A stretch of 5,057 nucleotides of DNA from Clostridiaceae bacterium (GTDB lineage: Bacteria; Bacillota; Clostridia; Oscillospirales; Acutalibacteraceae): NCBI GenBank assembly GCA_904501685.1, contig CAJGBX010000095.1:1-5057 (forward strand). The letters are read 5' to 3'. How positions within the stretch are numbered: position 1 is the stretch's first letter; each line of letters begins with the position of its first letter. Below, piece by piece: positions 1 to 4,846 of this stretch. The notes beneath the pieces are model-generated. The model made no database searches, had not been told where the DNA came from, and saw nothing but the letters and a program-made list of their open reading frames with translations. The position numbers and the translations under genes are program-made.

Positions 1-34
1 CAGGTCGTTGGTTCAAATCCGACATCCGCTACCA
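1..34 (+). tRNA. 3' end of a tRNA gene, cut by the window edge (possibly tRNA-Gln)
   Basis: A complete T arm is visible: stem GTTGG (7-11) pairs with CCGAC (19-23), one pair being a G-U wobble, around the 7-base loop TTCAAAT (12-18). It is followed by a 7-base acceptor strand ATCCGCT (24-30), discriminator A31 and encoded CCA (32-34). The 5' acceptor strand, D arm and anticodon lie outside the window, so the amino acid cannot be read. A position directly before tRNA-Glu and the T-arm wording fit tRNA-Gln of Clostridia, but that identity is only a guess. The neighbouring tRNA-Glu on the same strand suggests a small tRNA cluster. Confidence 0.88.
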
Positions 35-37
35 CAA

Positions 38-65
38 ATCTGCCGCATTTTGCGGCAGATATTTT
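38..65 (+). terminator. Hairpin between the two tRNA genes (terminator-like or processing stem)
   Basis: A perfect 10 bp stem, ATCTGCCGCA (38-47) with TGCGGCAGAT (51-60), closes a TTT loop and is followed by ATTTT (61-65). It sits 3 bases after the CCA of the first tRNA and 1 base before tRNA-Glu. The stem is strong but the U tract is short, so it may be a partial terminator or a stem that marks the 3' processing site of the upstream tRNA. There is essentially no room for a separate promoter for tRNA-Glu, so read-through into it seems likely. Confidence 0.55.
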
Positions 66-66
66 C

Positions 67-141
67 GGCCCGTTGGTCAAGCGGTTAAGACACGGCCCTT
101 TCACGGCTGTAACATGGGTTCGATTCCCGTACGGGTCACCA
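67..141 (+). tRNA. tRNA-Glu (anticodon UUC)
   Basis: This is a full cloverleaf of 75 bases with encoded CCA. The acceptor stem is GGCCCGT (67-73) with ACGGGTC (131-137), all pairs good apart from one G-U. The D stem is GTC (76-78) with GAC (89-91). The anticodon stem CGGCC (93-97) pairs with GGCTG (105-109) around loop CTTTCAC (98-104), which puts anticodon TTC at 100-102. The T stem ATGGG (114-118) pairs with CCCGT (126-130) around TTCGATT. The discriminator is A138 and CCA is 139-141. It decodes GAA/GAG and is also the usual substrate for glutamyl-tRNA in tetrapyrrole synthesis. The T-stem/acceptor junction reads CCCGTACGGG, a perfect palindrome, which matters for the inverted repeat that follows. 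Confidence 0.97.
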
Positions 142-195
142 CCGAATGAAGCACTCCAAAAGGAGTGCTTTTTTCATTCGGTGGTGACCCGTACG
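128..195. repeat. Long inverted repeat copying the tRNA-Glu 3' end onto the opposite strand
   Basis: Positions 128-148 (21 bases: end of the T stem, acceptor 3' strand, CCA and the next 7 bases) are perfectly complementary to 175-195. The terminator stem is nested inside. The only unpaired parts are the AAAA loop and the TTTT of the U tract (171-174), so the region can form a stem of 30 bp in total. A minus-strand reading therefore ends in a second copy of the tRNA-Glu acceptor and CCA. Upstream of it on that strand is a T-arm-like sequence that no longer folds properly. No complete second tRNA is present. It looks like an inverted duplication seeded at the CCCGTACGGG palindrome, but mechanism and function are inference. 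Confidence 0.85.
149..174 (+). terminator. Rho-independent terminator of tRNA-Glu
   Basis: The 9 bp perfect stem AAGCACTCC (149-157) with GGAGTGCTT (162-170) closes an AAAA loop (158-161) and is followed directly by further T residues to 174, giving an unbroken run of six (169-174). It begins 7 bases after the tRNA-Glu CCA, as expected for the end of a tRNA transcription unit. On the minus strand the hairpin has no T tract of its own, so it should act on plus-strand transcripts only. Confidence 0.88.
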
Positions 196-302
196 AGGAA
201 TCTCACCCGGCGACGAATGTCGCTGGGTTCGAAACATTGCTCCGCCGCTTCCGCGTCGGAAGACTTGCAGGGCGGAGCAAATTCCCGTACGAGGAAATCT
301 CA
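188..302. repeat. GC-rich palindromic intergenic element bounded by short direct repeats
   Basis: Two near-identical copies of CCCGTACGAGGAA(A)TCTCA (188-205 and 284-302, differing by one extra A) enclose two strong dyads. Dyad one is CCCGGCGAC (206-214) with GTCGCTGGG (219-227) around loop GAAT, 9 bp with one G-U. Dyad two is TTGCTCCGCC (237-246) with GGCGGAGCAA (271-280), 10 bp perfect, enclosing a smaller hairpin CTTCCG/CGGAAG (248-253 and 257-262). The block is much richer in G+C than the flanking genes. The layout of direct repeats around palindromes fits a small non-autonomous repeat or a structured RNA, but no transposase or known family can be recognised. Open reading frames across it look spurious because they run through the tRNA and the palindromes. 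Confidence 0.7.
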
Positions 303-326
303 TCAGGTAAGTGTGCATATATTCAG

Positions 327-803
327 TTAATTTTCTTTTCTTTCTAGTGACGCGTATTTCTGCAATGCATCAAAAACCTTATGGTAAACAAGCTGGTTGG
401 GGTAATATCTGTAATCGGCAAATATGTCTATACCATTCTTTGAAAAATGTTGCAAGATAGCGGCGGCACAGCCTGCGGAACGAGATTGACCGTATTCACA
501 TTGACAGATGATGCCAAGTCCATCCTCTTTTGCCTTGTAGATAAATTCGGCAAGCTCATCGGCTTCAGGAAAATAGGTTTCCACAGACAGACCAAAATCC
601 GTAAGTGCCTCGGGATCAAGGTCGTGAATGGTGATTTGCATCACACGGTCACATTTGCCAGTAAAATTAATGGGCTGATAATCTTCAAGTAGTCTGCGCC
701 CACGATCGACGGGATCGTGAAAGCTGACAATAGCAGTATTTTCGATTTTGCTCTTTGCTAAAAGAGTTTTTATTCCTTTTCTTGAATAAATTTTAACGGT
801 CAT
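327..803 (-). CDS. Tyrosine/dual-specificity phosphatase-like protein
   Basis: The product has 158 residues, the size of a single-domain cysteine-based phosphatase. The signature CX5R loop is seen as C102-EYGQS-R108-S109, preceded by a hydrophobic beta strand (GLGIICQ) and followed by an Ala-rich helix, as in the protein tyrosine/dual-specificity phosphatase fold. D61 or D63 in HDLDPE (60-65) could be the general acid. The usual histidine before the catalytic cysteine is Q101 here. If active, it would remove phosphate from tyrosine or another phospho-ester in the cytoplasm; its substrate is unknown. No signal peptide or membrane segment is seen. The start is ATG at 803-801, with GGAGAAG about 9 bases upstream. 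It lies 27 bases behind the dnaG remnant on the same strand and is the only unit of those three downstream genes that is still open. Confidence 0.72.
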   Translation of the reverse strand: MTVKIYSRKGIKTLLAKSKIENTAIVSFHDPVDRGRRLLEDYQPINFTGKCDRVMQITIHDLDPEALTDFGLSVETYFPEADELAEFIYKAKEDGLGIICQCEYGQSRSAGCAAAILQHFSKNGIDIFADYRYYPNQLVYHKVFDALQKYASLERKEN

Positions 804-830
804 TCAGCAAACTTCTCCTTGCTTTGTATA

Positions 831-1252
831 TCATACATTTTCCCTTTCCATAACATCATGAATAATCGCCTCTGCCGAGATTTCCAAGCGTTCTGCTGCC
901 ATACGAGCGTAAATATCTCTCGTTACAGTAGCGTCGGTTTCGGTGATCAAATAAGCGATCTCTTTTGCCGATTGAATTTTCTCATCTATCTGCGAAAGGT
1001 CATACTTGCGTAAAACTCGGTTCATTCTGTATTCAAAGGCAGGCGCGGCCTTTGAAAGAGCCCGAATATAACCATCTTTACCAAAGACTTTGATGTATTC
1101 GTCAGGATCTTTTGCGTTATCTAATTCGTTATGAAAGGGGCAAAGTGCTTGATAATTTTGCCGTTCTTATTGAGTGGTATATACTCACCGATCAGATCTG
1201 CAATATTGACTTTTAAAATTATTTTTCTTACAATTTCTTTTGAAATATCCAT
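831..1252 (-). pseudogene. dnaG: DNA primase (dnaG) remnant with internal deletion and frameshift
   Basis: The first 32 codons from ATG 1252-1250 read like a primase N terminus (MDISKEIV..., IADLIGEYIPLNKNGK). The frame then breaks at an A4 run (plus-strand T4, 1156-1159) and stops at 1123-1121. In the shifted frame the protein resumes with NYQALCPFHNE, the start of the CHC2 zinc finger. It then jumps directly to LDNAKDPDEYIK, which in DnaG lies near the end of the Toprim domain, and continues in DnaG-like sequence (APAFEYRMNRVLRKYDL, RDIYARMAAERLEIS) to a stop at 833-831. The rest of the zinc finger, the polymerase core, the Toprim catalytic acids and the helicase-binding domain are missing. 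Hence it cannot be an active primase. The start still has a good site (AAGGAG, 5 bases before ATG). The domain reading rests on remembered family motifs. Confidence 0.82.
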
Positions 1253-1261
1253 AAAAGCTCC

Positions 1262-1465
1262 TTATCTAAATAATAACGATGCCGTTACATCACAAAAGCC
1301 TATTATTTTTCCGCTTACAGTCACCGTTCGATTAGAGTCCTTATAGTAGTAGCCGACGATACCTTTTGTCATACTGTAAACTCTTTTATTACCGCGCTCG
1401 TCAGTTTATATCCACCCAATGCGTGCGCCTTTGCCGTTATATATTTTCTGCATTGCGCTTGCCAT
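1262..1465 (-). pseudogene. Small beta-repeat protein (4-fold beta flower-like), interrupted by a stop codon
   Basis: From ATG 1465-1463 the frame reads 19 codons (MASAMQKIYNGKGARIGWI), meets TAA at 1408-1406 and continues in the same frame for 47 more codons to TAA at 1264-1262. The continuing part keeps the same style: repeated glycine-centred strands such as TKGIVGYYY and SGKIIGFCD. This fits the short proteins annotated as 4-fold beta flower proteins, built from (V/I)YxxxGxxIGxI units. The nonsense codon splits what looks like one 67-residue protein, so it is called a pseudogene; read-through or a sequencing error cannot be excluded. AAAGGA precedes the start, and the first 29 bases overlap the end of the upstream gene. 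The dnaG remnant starts 9 bases downstream. Confidence 0.6.
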
Positions 1466-2231
1466 TTTTTATTTTTCCTTTCATATATTCTTTGTGTTCT
1501 TTTTCTTTTTTAGCTTCATTGTCCCAAAAACTCGCAAGCCTAGGAAAATCCTCAAATATCGATGCTATTTCTGCCTTTTGCTCGGTGAAAGTGTGAGTAT
1601 GTGGCAGTATTATCAAAAAGAAATATTCGCAAATATATCCTTTTCTCTCGGCTTCCTCCTCCGAAAGCTCCTCGGAGCACACGAAATAACGCGCGCCGCC
1701 GTTGTAAAGTGAAACTTCGTATAAAATTTCTGCGGACGTATTGAAAGGAAAGGTGATATATTTATCCTCCCCGGATTTTTTAAGTTTTGAATTTTCATTA
1801 GGATTATCGGTATCGAGAAATTTATCAAATTCACCGTAATTGCGCAAAAAATGCAGGTTTTTATAAATTTTACTTGATTTGTAGTCATACCATTCGCGCT
1901 TTGCTCCATAATGTTTGTTCTTTGTCATAGAGTAAAGAACCAAACCGTTTCTTGTTGGCTCAATTCGATCATAAATGCATGGCAAAAATTGTTTTGCACT
2001 TTTTTGCGGATATCCTGATATCGCTTCATACGCGTCGTGCGGTGGTATTTCTTCTTGAAATTTTATATATCCCGATTTTGAATTTTTCGTGATAATGAAG
2101 CCTCCGACCTCGTAAAAAATACTGTCGTATTCACACGGCAAAAGAATATCTCCTTCGTTGTCACAAATTCCGAAATGCTCACCTTTTTTTAGTAAAATGT
2201 AATTTCCGATTTTTTTGTAAATTTCGCTCAT
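1437..2231 (-). CDS. WG-repeat-like protein of unknown function
   Basis: The product has 264 residues, no signal peptide and no clear membrane segment. The N-terminal part resembles WG beta repeats: FGICDNEGDILLPCEYDSIF (20-39) and a weaker unit near SGYIKFQEE (53-61) and QFLPCIYDRI (81-90). Each has the pattern G(I/Y)-strand, acidic turn, LPxxYDxI. The middle (110-165) is charged and unrecognised. A stretch RYFVCSEELSEEEAE (181-195) recurs in part in the partial gene at the right edge of the window. The C terminus is a lysine/glutamate-rich helix (238-260). WG-repeat proteins often sit in polymorphic toxin or surface-protein neighbourhoods, but no toxin is visible here. The start at 2231 is supported by GAGGG 4 bases upstream. 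It heads the minus-strand block and overlaps the next unit by 29 bases. Confidence 0.65.
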   Translation of the reverse strand: MSEIYKKIGNYILLKKGEHFGICDNEGDILLPCEYDSIFYEVGGFIITKNSKSGYIKFQEEIPPHDAYEAISGYPQKSAKQFLPCIYDRIEPTRNGLVLYSMTKNKHYGAKREWYDYKSSKIYKNLHFLRNYGEFDKFLDTDNPNENSKLKKSGEDKYITFPFNTSAEILYEVSLYNGGARYFVCSEELSEEEAERKGYICEYFFLIILPHTHTFTEQKAEIASIFEDFPRLASFWDNEAKKEKEHKEYMKGKIKNGKRNAENI

Positions 2232-2364
2232 GTTGCCCTCTTTTCATGATTGCGATTTATATTTTACATGTCAAATATGAATAAATTGCAGTTTTTTAAT
2301 GTCCATTTTATTACGCATTTTATAGGTTAACACACCGAAAGTCCGGCAAAACTCGCATTAGATA

Positions 2365-2393
2365 TTGCAAATCAGTTTTGGATATGATATAAT
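2365..2393 (+). promoter_or_regulatory. Sigma-A type promoter for the LRR operon
   Basis: The -10 box TATAAT (2388-2393) is a perfect match and is preceded by TG (2385-2386), giving an extended -10 (TGATATAAT). The -35 box TTGCAA (2365-2370) lies 17 bases upstream and matches TTGACA at four of six positions. Transcription should start near 2400, leaving a leader of about 100 bases before the LRR gene, which contains a short ORF. Confidence 0.7.
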
Positions 2394-2418
2394 TGAGAAA
2401 ATTCTTGTATCAAAAGCT

Positions 2419-2505
2419 ATGCAACACTGCGGACATAATTTATTAACACTCTATTCATACAAGGCTGGTATGCTTAAAAAACTTTGTGAAAGGGGTATGA
2501 TATGA
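2419..2505 (+). CDS. Possible 28-codon leader ORF or gene remnant
   Basis: ATG 2419 opens a frame of 28 codons (MQHCGHNLLTLYSYKAGMLK..., ending CERGMI) whose TGA at 2503-2505 overlaps the ATG of the LRR gene as ATGA. The frame stays open upstream to a TAG at 2359-2361, across the promoter, so it could also be the tail of a decayed gene. No good ribosome binding site precedes ATG 2419. It is listed because the exact overlap and the protein-like composition suggest either a coupling leader or a remnant. It is not similar to anything recognised, and it may be chance. Confidence 0.3.
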   Translation: MQHCGHNLLTLYSYKAGMLKKLCERGMI

Positions 2506-2885
2506 GCGGAAAAATATTAATTATTCCAGAAGGAACAAAAATTGTAAAAATTGGAGCATATGCGGGGCGCGAAGATATAACAAGTATTGTTGTTCCGGAG
2601 GGCGTAGTAGAAATCGGTGACGAAGCTTTTATCTTCTGCGATCAGTTGGTAAGCGTTACACTGCCATCAACGTTGAAAAGAATTGGTAAGAACGCCTTCC
2701 AGGAGTGTGTAAATCTCAAAAAAATTGTATTTCCCGTTGGGCTTGCAGAGATTGGATTTTCTGCCTTTTGCAATTGCCTCTCTTTGAAAATAAAGCAACC
2801 GCCGAAAGGCGTAAAAATCGGAGAACTTGCTTTTTACAAAACTAATCAAATTAATGAAACTAAAACGGAGAATGAATCAATATGA
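2502..2885 (+). CDS. Small BspA-type leucine-rich repeat protein (LRR_5)
   Basis: The product has 127 residues with four copies of the roughly 23-residue BspA/TpLRR unit (I/LxxIxxPxxVxxIGxxAFxxC): about 22-44, 45-67, 68-90 and a degenerate fourth at 91-112. Clear examples are IVVPEGVVEIGDEAF (29-43) and VTLPSTLKRIGKNAF (52-66). Such repeats form a curved protein-binding solenoid. Most family members are large and secreted, whereas this one has no signal peptide and is short, so it is probably cytoplasmic, acting as a binding or inhibitor module. The start ATG 2502 has AAGGGG 6 bases upstream. Its stop overlaps the start of the next gene (ATGA, 2882-2885), which argues for translational coupling and a shared role with that protein. 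Confidence 0.82.
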   Translation: MSGKILIIPEGTKIVKIGAYAGREDITSIVVPEGVVEIGDEAFIFCDQLVSVTLPSTLKRIGKNAFQECVNLKKIVFPVGLAEIGFSAFCNCLSLKIKQPPKGVKIGELAFYKTNQINETKTENESI

Positions 2886-3514
2886 CAGCAAAAGAGTTTT
2901 GGGAAAAATTTGACAAACAGGTTAAATTAAACGCAGATGCACTTAAGAAGGTGTGGGATAGTCCTACACGCTTTACATCAGAAATAAAGAAAACTATCAA
3001 AATGGCTATTAAGGAAAAACATAATGATGCTATAAGCTACGACAAAGAAGATAACTATGGTTTTGGTGATTACGTAATACAGCCTGAATATTTTAATATA
3101 GATCTTGTTGCTTGGGAGCAAAAAAAGGATTCTGATTATTACAATGTCGAGGACGGGATCAAGGGGTATCAATTGTTAAAGTATGCGTGGGATTTTGATA
3201 TAGCCATAGAGCACGAGAATGATAAATACCTTTGGGCGGATGAGGTAATAAAGCTTGCGTATATTTATTGCAAATTAAGAGTTGTTATCGGATATTTTCC
3301 TTACATAGGTGAAGACAAAAAATACAAGACACAGCTCGAATACTTGAACGAAATAGCCAAGGTGTTGAACAACCTTGGCTGTAAGGAAAATATGAAGTGC
3401 GGTGAATTTATGATAATTTTGGGAGATGTCGGAGGAAAGAAAAGCTGTGGATTTGAAAAAATTAAGTATACACCGTATGTATACAATGGTGAAGAATTTA
3501 TGCGCATGGAATAA
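2882..3514 (+). CDS. Hypothetical protein with EHEN motif, coupled to the LRR gene
   Basis: The product is a 210-residue soluble protein of no recognised family, clearly more A+T-rich by eye than the dehydrogenase gene downstream. Residues 1-50 are a charged, lysine-rich helical part. The core reads IDLVAWEQ (73-80), then FDIAIEHENDKYLWADEVIKL (a beta strand ending in E110-H-E112-N113, then W118 and E121 with K124), then a strand LRVVIGYF. An acidic residue (D74), a strand with ExE/N and a following helix with E and K resemble a degenerate PD-(D/E)XK nuclease-like core, but this is inference from pattern alone. The start is ATG 2882 within the ATGA overlap; GGAG lies 11 bases upstream, rather far, so re-initiation after the LRR gene is likely. 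No terminator is seen after it. Confidence 0.7.
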   Translation: MTAKEFWEKFDKQVKLNADALKKVWDSPTRFTSEIKKTIKMAIKEKHNDAISYDKEDNYGFGDYVIQPEYFNIDLVAWEQKKDSDYYNVEDGIKGYQLLKYAWDFDIAIEHENDKYLWADEVIKLAYIYCKLRVVIGYFPYIGEDKKYKTQLEYLNEIAKVLNNLGCKENMKCGEFMIILGDVGGKKSCGFEKIKYTPYVYNGEEFMRME

Positions 3515-3539
3515 AGCTCCCCGAAAGAACGAAAAAATT

Positions 3540-3570
3540 GCAACATTTATATTGAAATATAATGTTTTGC
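3540..3570. promoter_or_regulatory. Imperfect dyad overlapping the -35 box of the dehydrogenase promoter
   Basis: GCAACATTTATATT (3540-3553) can pair with AATATAATGTTTTGC (3556-3570) over 13 pairs, with a one-base bulge (T3548) and a two-base bulge (3565-3566), around a GA loop. It covers the -35 hexamer. It could be an operator or a weak transcription-stop hairpin for the upstream operon. The A+T richness makes chance pairing quite possible. Confidence 0.3.
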
Positions 3571-3579
3571 TGATATAAT
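3552..3579 (+). promoter_or_regulatory. Sigma-A type promoter of the glycerol-1-phosphate dehydrogenase gene
   Basis: TTGAAA (3552-3557), a 16-base spacer and a perfect TATAAT (3574-3579) with TG one base upstream (extended -10, TGATATAAT). Transcription should start near 3586, giving a leader of only about 17 bases that carries the ribosome binding site. The gene therefore has its own promoter and need not depend on the LRR operon. Confidence 0.75.
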
Positions 3580-3590
3580 TAGATAAAAAA

Positions 3591-3595
3591 AGGAG
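3591..3595 (+). promoter_or_regulatory. Ribosome binding site that fixes the dehydrogenase start
   Basis: AGGAG at 3591-3595 lies 7 bases before ATG 3603, the ideal distance. The in-frame TTG at 3597 is only 1 base away from it and is therefore rejected as the start. Confidence 0.85.
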
Positions 3596-3602
3596 ATTGA
3601 CT

Positions 3603-4778
3603 ATGCTTAAAATAGATTGCAACTGTATAAAGGGCTCACACACCGCCCCCGTCAAGCATATCGAGGTGTCGCAGGGCGCAATAAACAAGCTTGCACAGAT
3701 ACTTGCGGGATACACCGATATTATGCTTGTAGCCGATAAAACCACGTATGAGGTAGCAGGGCGGACTGCCGAGAGGATTCTTCGTGATGCGGGTATGCTT
3801 TCCCACGTTTGCATAATCGATGATCCGGCGCTTCCTACCGATAAAAACGTGGGGCGTGTGCTCATTGAGGCAGGCAGAGATGAGGCTGAATATGATATAT
3901 GCCACTTCTCCAGCAATCCGAAATACATACTCGGTGTCGGCTCGGGCTCTGTGAATGACATATGCCGAATGGTAAGCTACCGTCTTGGAATAGAATACGG
4001 AATTCTCGGTACAGCCCCGTCGATGGACGGATATGCCTCTGTTGTTGCTCCGCTTCTTGTCGGCTCTAAAAAGATAATATACACCTGCAGTATCGCAAGA
4101 CATATAATTATCGACCTCGATATTTGTGCCGCCGCTCCCTACGAGCTTCTTCTCGCGGGACTCGGAGATATGATAGGAAAATACGTCGCTATTCTCGACT
4201 GGGAGCTTTCGCGCGCCGTCACCGACGAATATTATTGCGAAAACGTTGCAAATATGGTCAAACGCGCAACGGGTGATTGCATCGCTTCTGCCGAGGGACT
4301 TATGATAAGAGATATTACAGCGGTTAAAAACACGGTCGAGGGGCTTATACTTTCCGGCCTTTGCATTGCTTACACGGGTACTTCTCGTCCTGCGTCGGGT
4401 ACGGAGCATATGATAGGGCAAACCTTTGAGGTTATGGATCTTGAAAAGGGCCGCGTGCCGAATTTGCACGGAATTGAAGTTGGTGAAGCAACCTTTGCGG
4501 CAATGCTGATGTACAAAAGAATTTATAAGGAAACAAACGAAGAATGGCTTAAAAAGCTCATAGAGCCATATCTTGAGTCGTTCGAGAGGGTGCTCGAGCT
4601 TCAGAAAAAGGTAAGAATTCCTTTTACAGTAAAGAACAAGGAAACCTTCGTCGAGGGAGTTCTACGCGGCAGAACGTTCAGGGTAAGATATACGCTTCTT
4701 CAGTATCTTTACGACAGAGGACTTCTTGAGGAGTATGCGGCTTGGGCATTCGATGAAACGATGAAATATTCCTATTAA
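3603..4778 (+). CDS. araM: sn-Glycerol-1-phosphate dehydrogenase (AraM/EgsA family)
   Basis: The product has 391 residues, the normal length for this family, and catalyses NAD(P)H-dependent reduction of dihydroxyacetone phosphate to sn-glycerol-1-phosphate in the cytoplasm. The nucleotide-binding loop is GVGSGSVND (111-119), followed by the family signature TAPSMDGYAS (137-146). The metal ligands expected for this iron-type dehydrogenase fold are all present: D189 in LAGLGDMIGKY, H269 in SGTEHMIGQ and H289 in NLHGIEVGEA. Bacillus subtilis AraM, the studied bacterial member, uses Ni2+ and feeds heptaprenylglyceryl phosphate synthesis by PcrB; whether that applies here is unknown, as no PcrB gene is in the window. 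The start is ATG 3603, chosen by the ribosome binding site. It stands alone behind its own promoter and ends at a bidirectional terminator. It is less A+T-rich than the genes before it. Confidence 0.93.
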   Translation: MLKIDCNCIKGSHTAPVKHIEVSQGAINKLAQILAGYTDIMLVADKTTYEVAGRTAERILRDAGMLSHVCIIDDPALPTDKNVGRVLIEAGRDEAEYDICHFSSNPKYILGVGSGSVNDICRMVSYRLGIEYGILGTAPSMDGYASVVAPLLVGSKKIIYTCSIARHIIIDLDICAAAPYELLLAGLGDMIGKYVAILDWELSRAVTDEYYCENVANMVKRATGDCIASAEGLMIRDITAVKNTVEGLILSGLCIAYTGTSRPASGTEHMIGQTFEVMDLEKGRVPNLHGIEVGEATFAAMLMYKRIYKETNEEWLKKLIEPYLESFERVLELQKKVRIPFTVKNKETFVEGVLRGRTFRVRYTLLQYLYDRGLLEEYAAWAFDETMKYSY

Positions 4779-4802
4779 CATAAACTTAAGTTTGCAATAT
4801 GC

Positions 4803-4846
4803 AAAAAAGCGGAGAAGCCGTACGGCAACTCCGCTTTTGGTTTTTT
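4803..4846. terminator. Bidirectional rho-independent terminator between convergent genes
   Basis: AAAAGCGGAG (4805-4814) pairs with CTCCGCTTTT (4829-4838), 10 bp, and an inner GCC/GGC stem (4817-4819 with 4824-4826) stacks beyond an AA/AA internal loop. On the plus strand it is followed by TTTTGG and TTTTTT (4841-4846). On the minus strand the A run 4803-4808 supplies a U tract. It serves both the dehydrogenase (stop at 4778) and the minus-strand gene ending at 4845; the stop codon of the latter lies in the plus-strand T tract. Confidence 0.88.

Noticed and set aside
206..280. CRISPR-like or tandem repeat array
   Set aside because: There are only two direct repeat copies and the interior consists of different palindromes, without regular spacers.
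128..302. Integrase attachment site at tRNA-Glu
   Set aside because: The long copy of the tRNA end is inverted and the direct-orientation match is only 11 bases. No integrase gene is visible, so an att site is not supported.
73..347. Open frames of 60-85 codons across the tRNA-Glu and the palindromic element on both strands
   Set aside because: They overlap a certain tRNA, a terminator and strong palindromes, and have Arg/Ser-rich, low-quality composition. They are spurious frames.
1613..1909. 98-codon minus-strand ORF in another frame of the WG-like gene
   Set aside because: It is contained in a longer, better supported frame on the same strand and has no ribosome binding site of note.
2246..2274. 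Minus-strand promoter with perfect TTGACA (2274-2269) and AATCAT 17 bases downstream
   Set aside because: The -10 box is poor and the start point would fall inside the ribosome binding site of the WG-like gene. The true promoter of the minus-strand block could not be placed.
3275..3961. 228-codon minus-strand ORF across the 210-residue gene and the dehydrogenase
   Set aside because: It is antisense to a well-conserved enzyme and to the coupled operon, and crosses their promoter. It is a shadow frame.
3636..4469. 277-codon minus-strand ORF inside the dehydrogenase gene
   Set aside because: It is entirely antisense to a gene with clear catalytic motifs, and its own translation resembles no protein. 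Long shadow frames are common opposite such genes.
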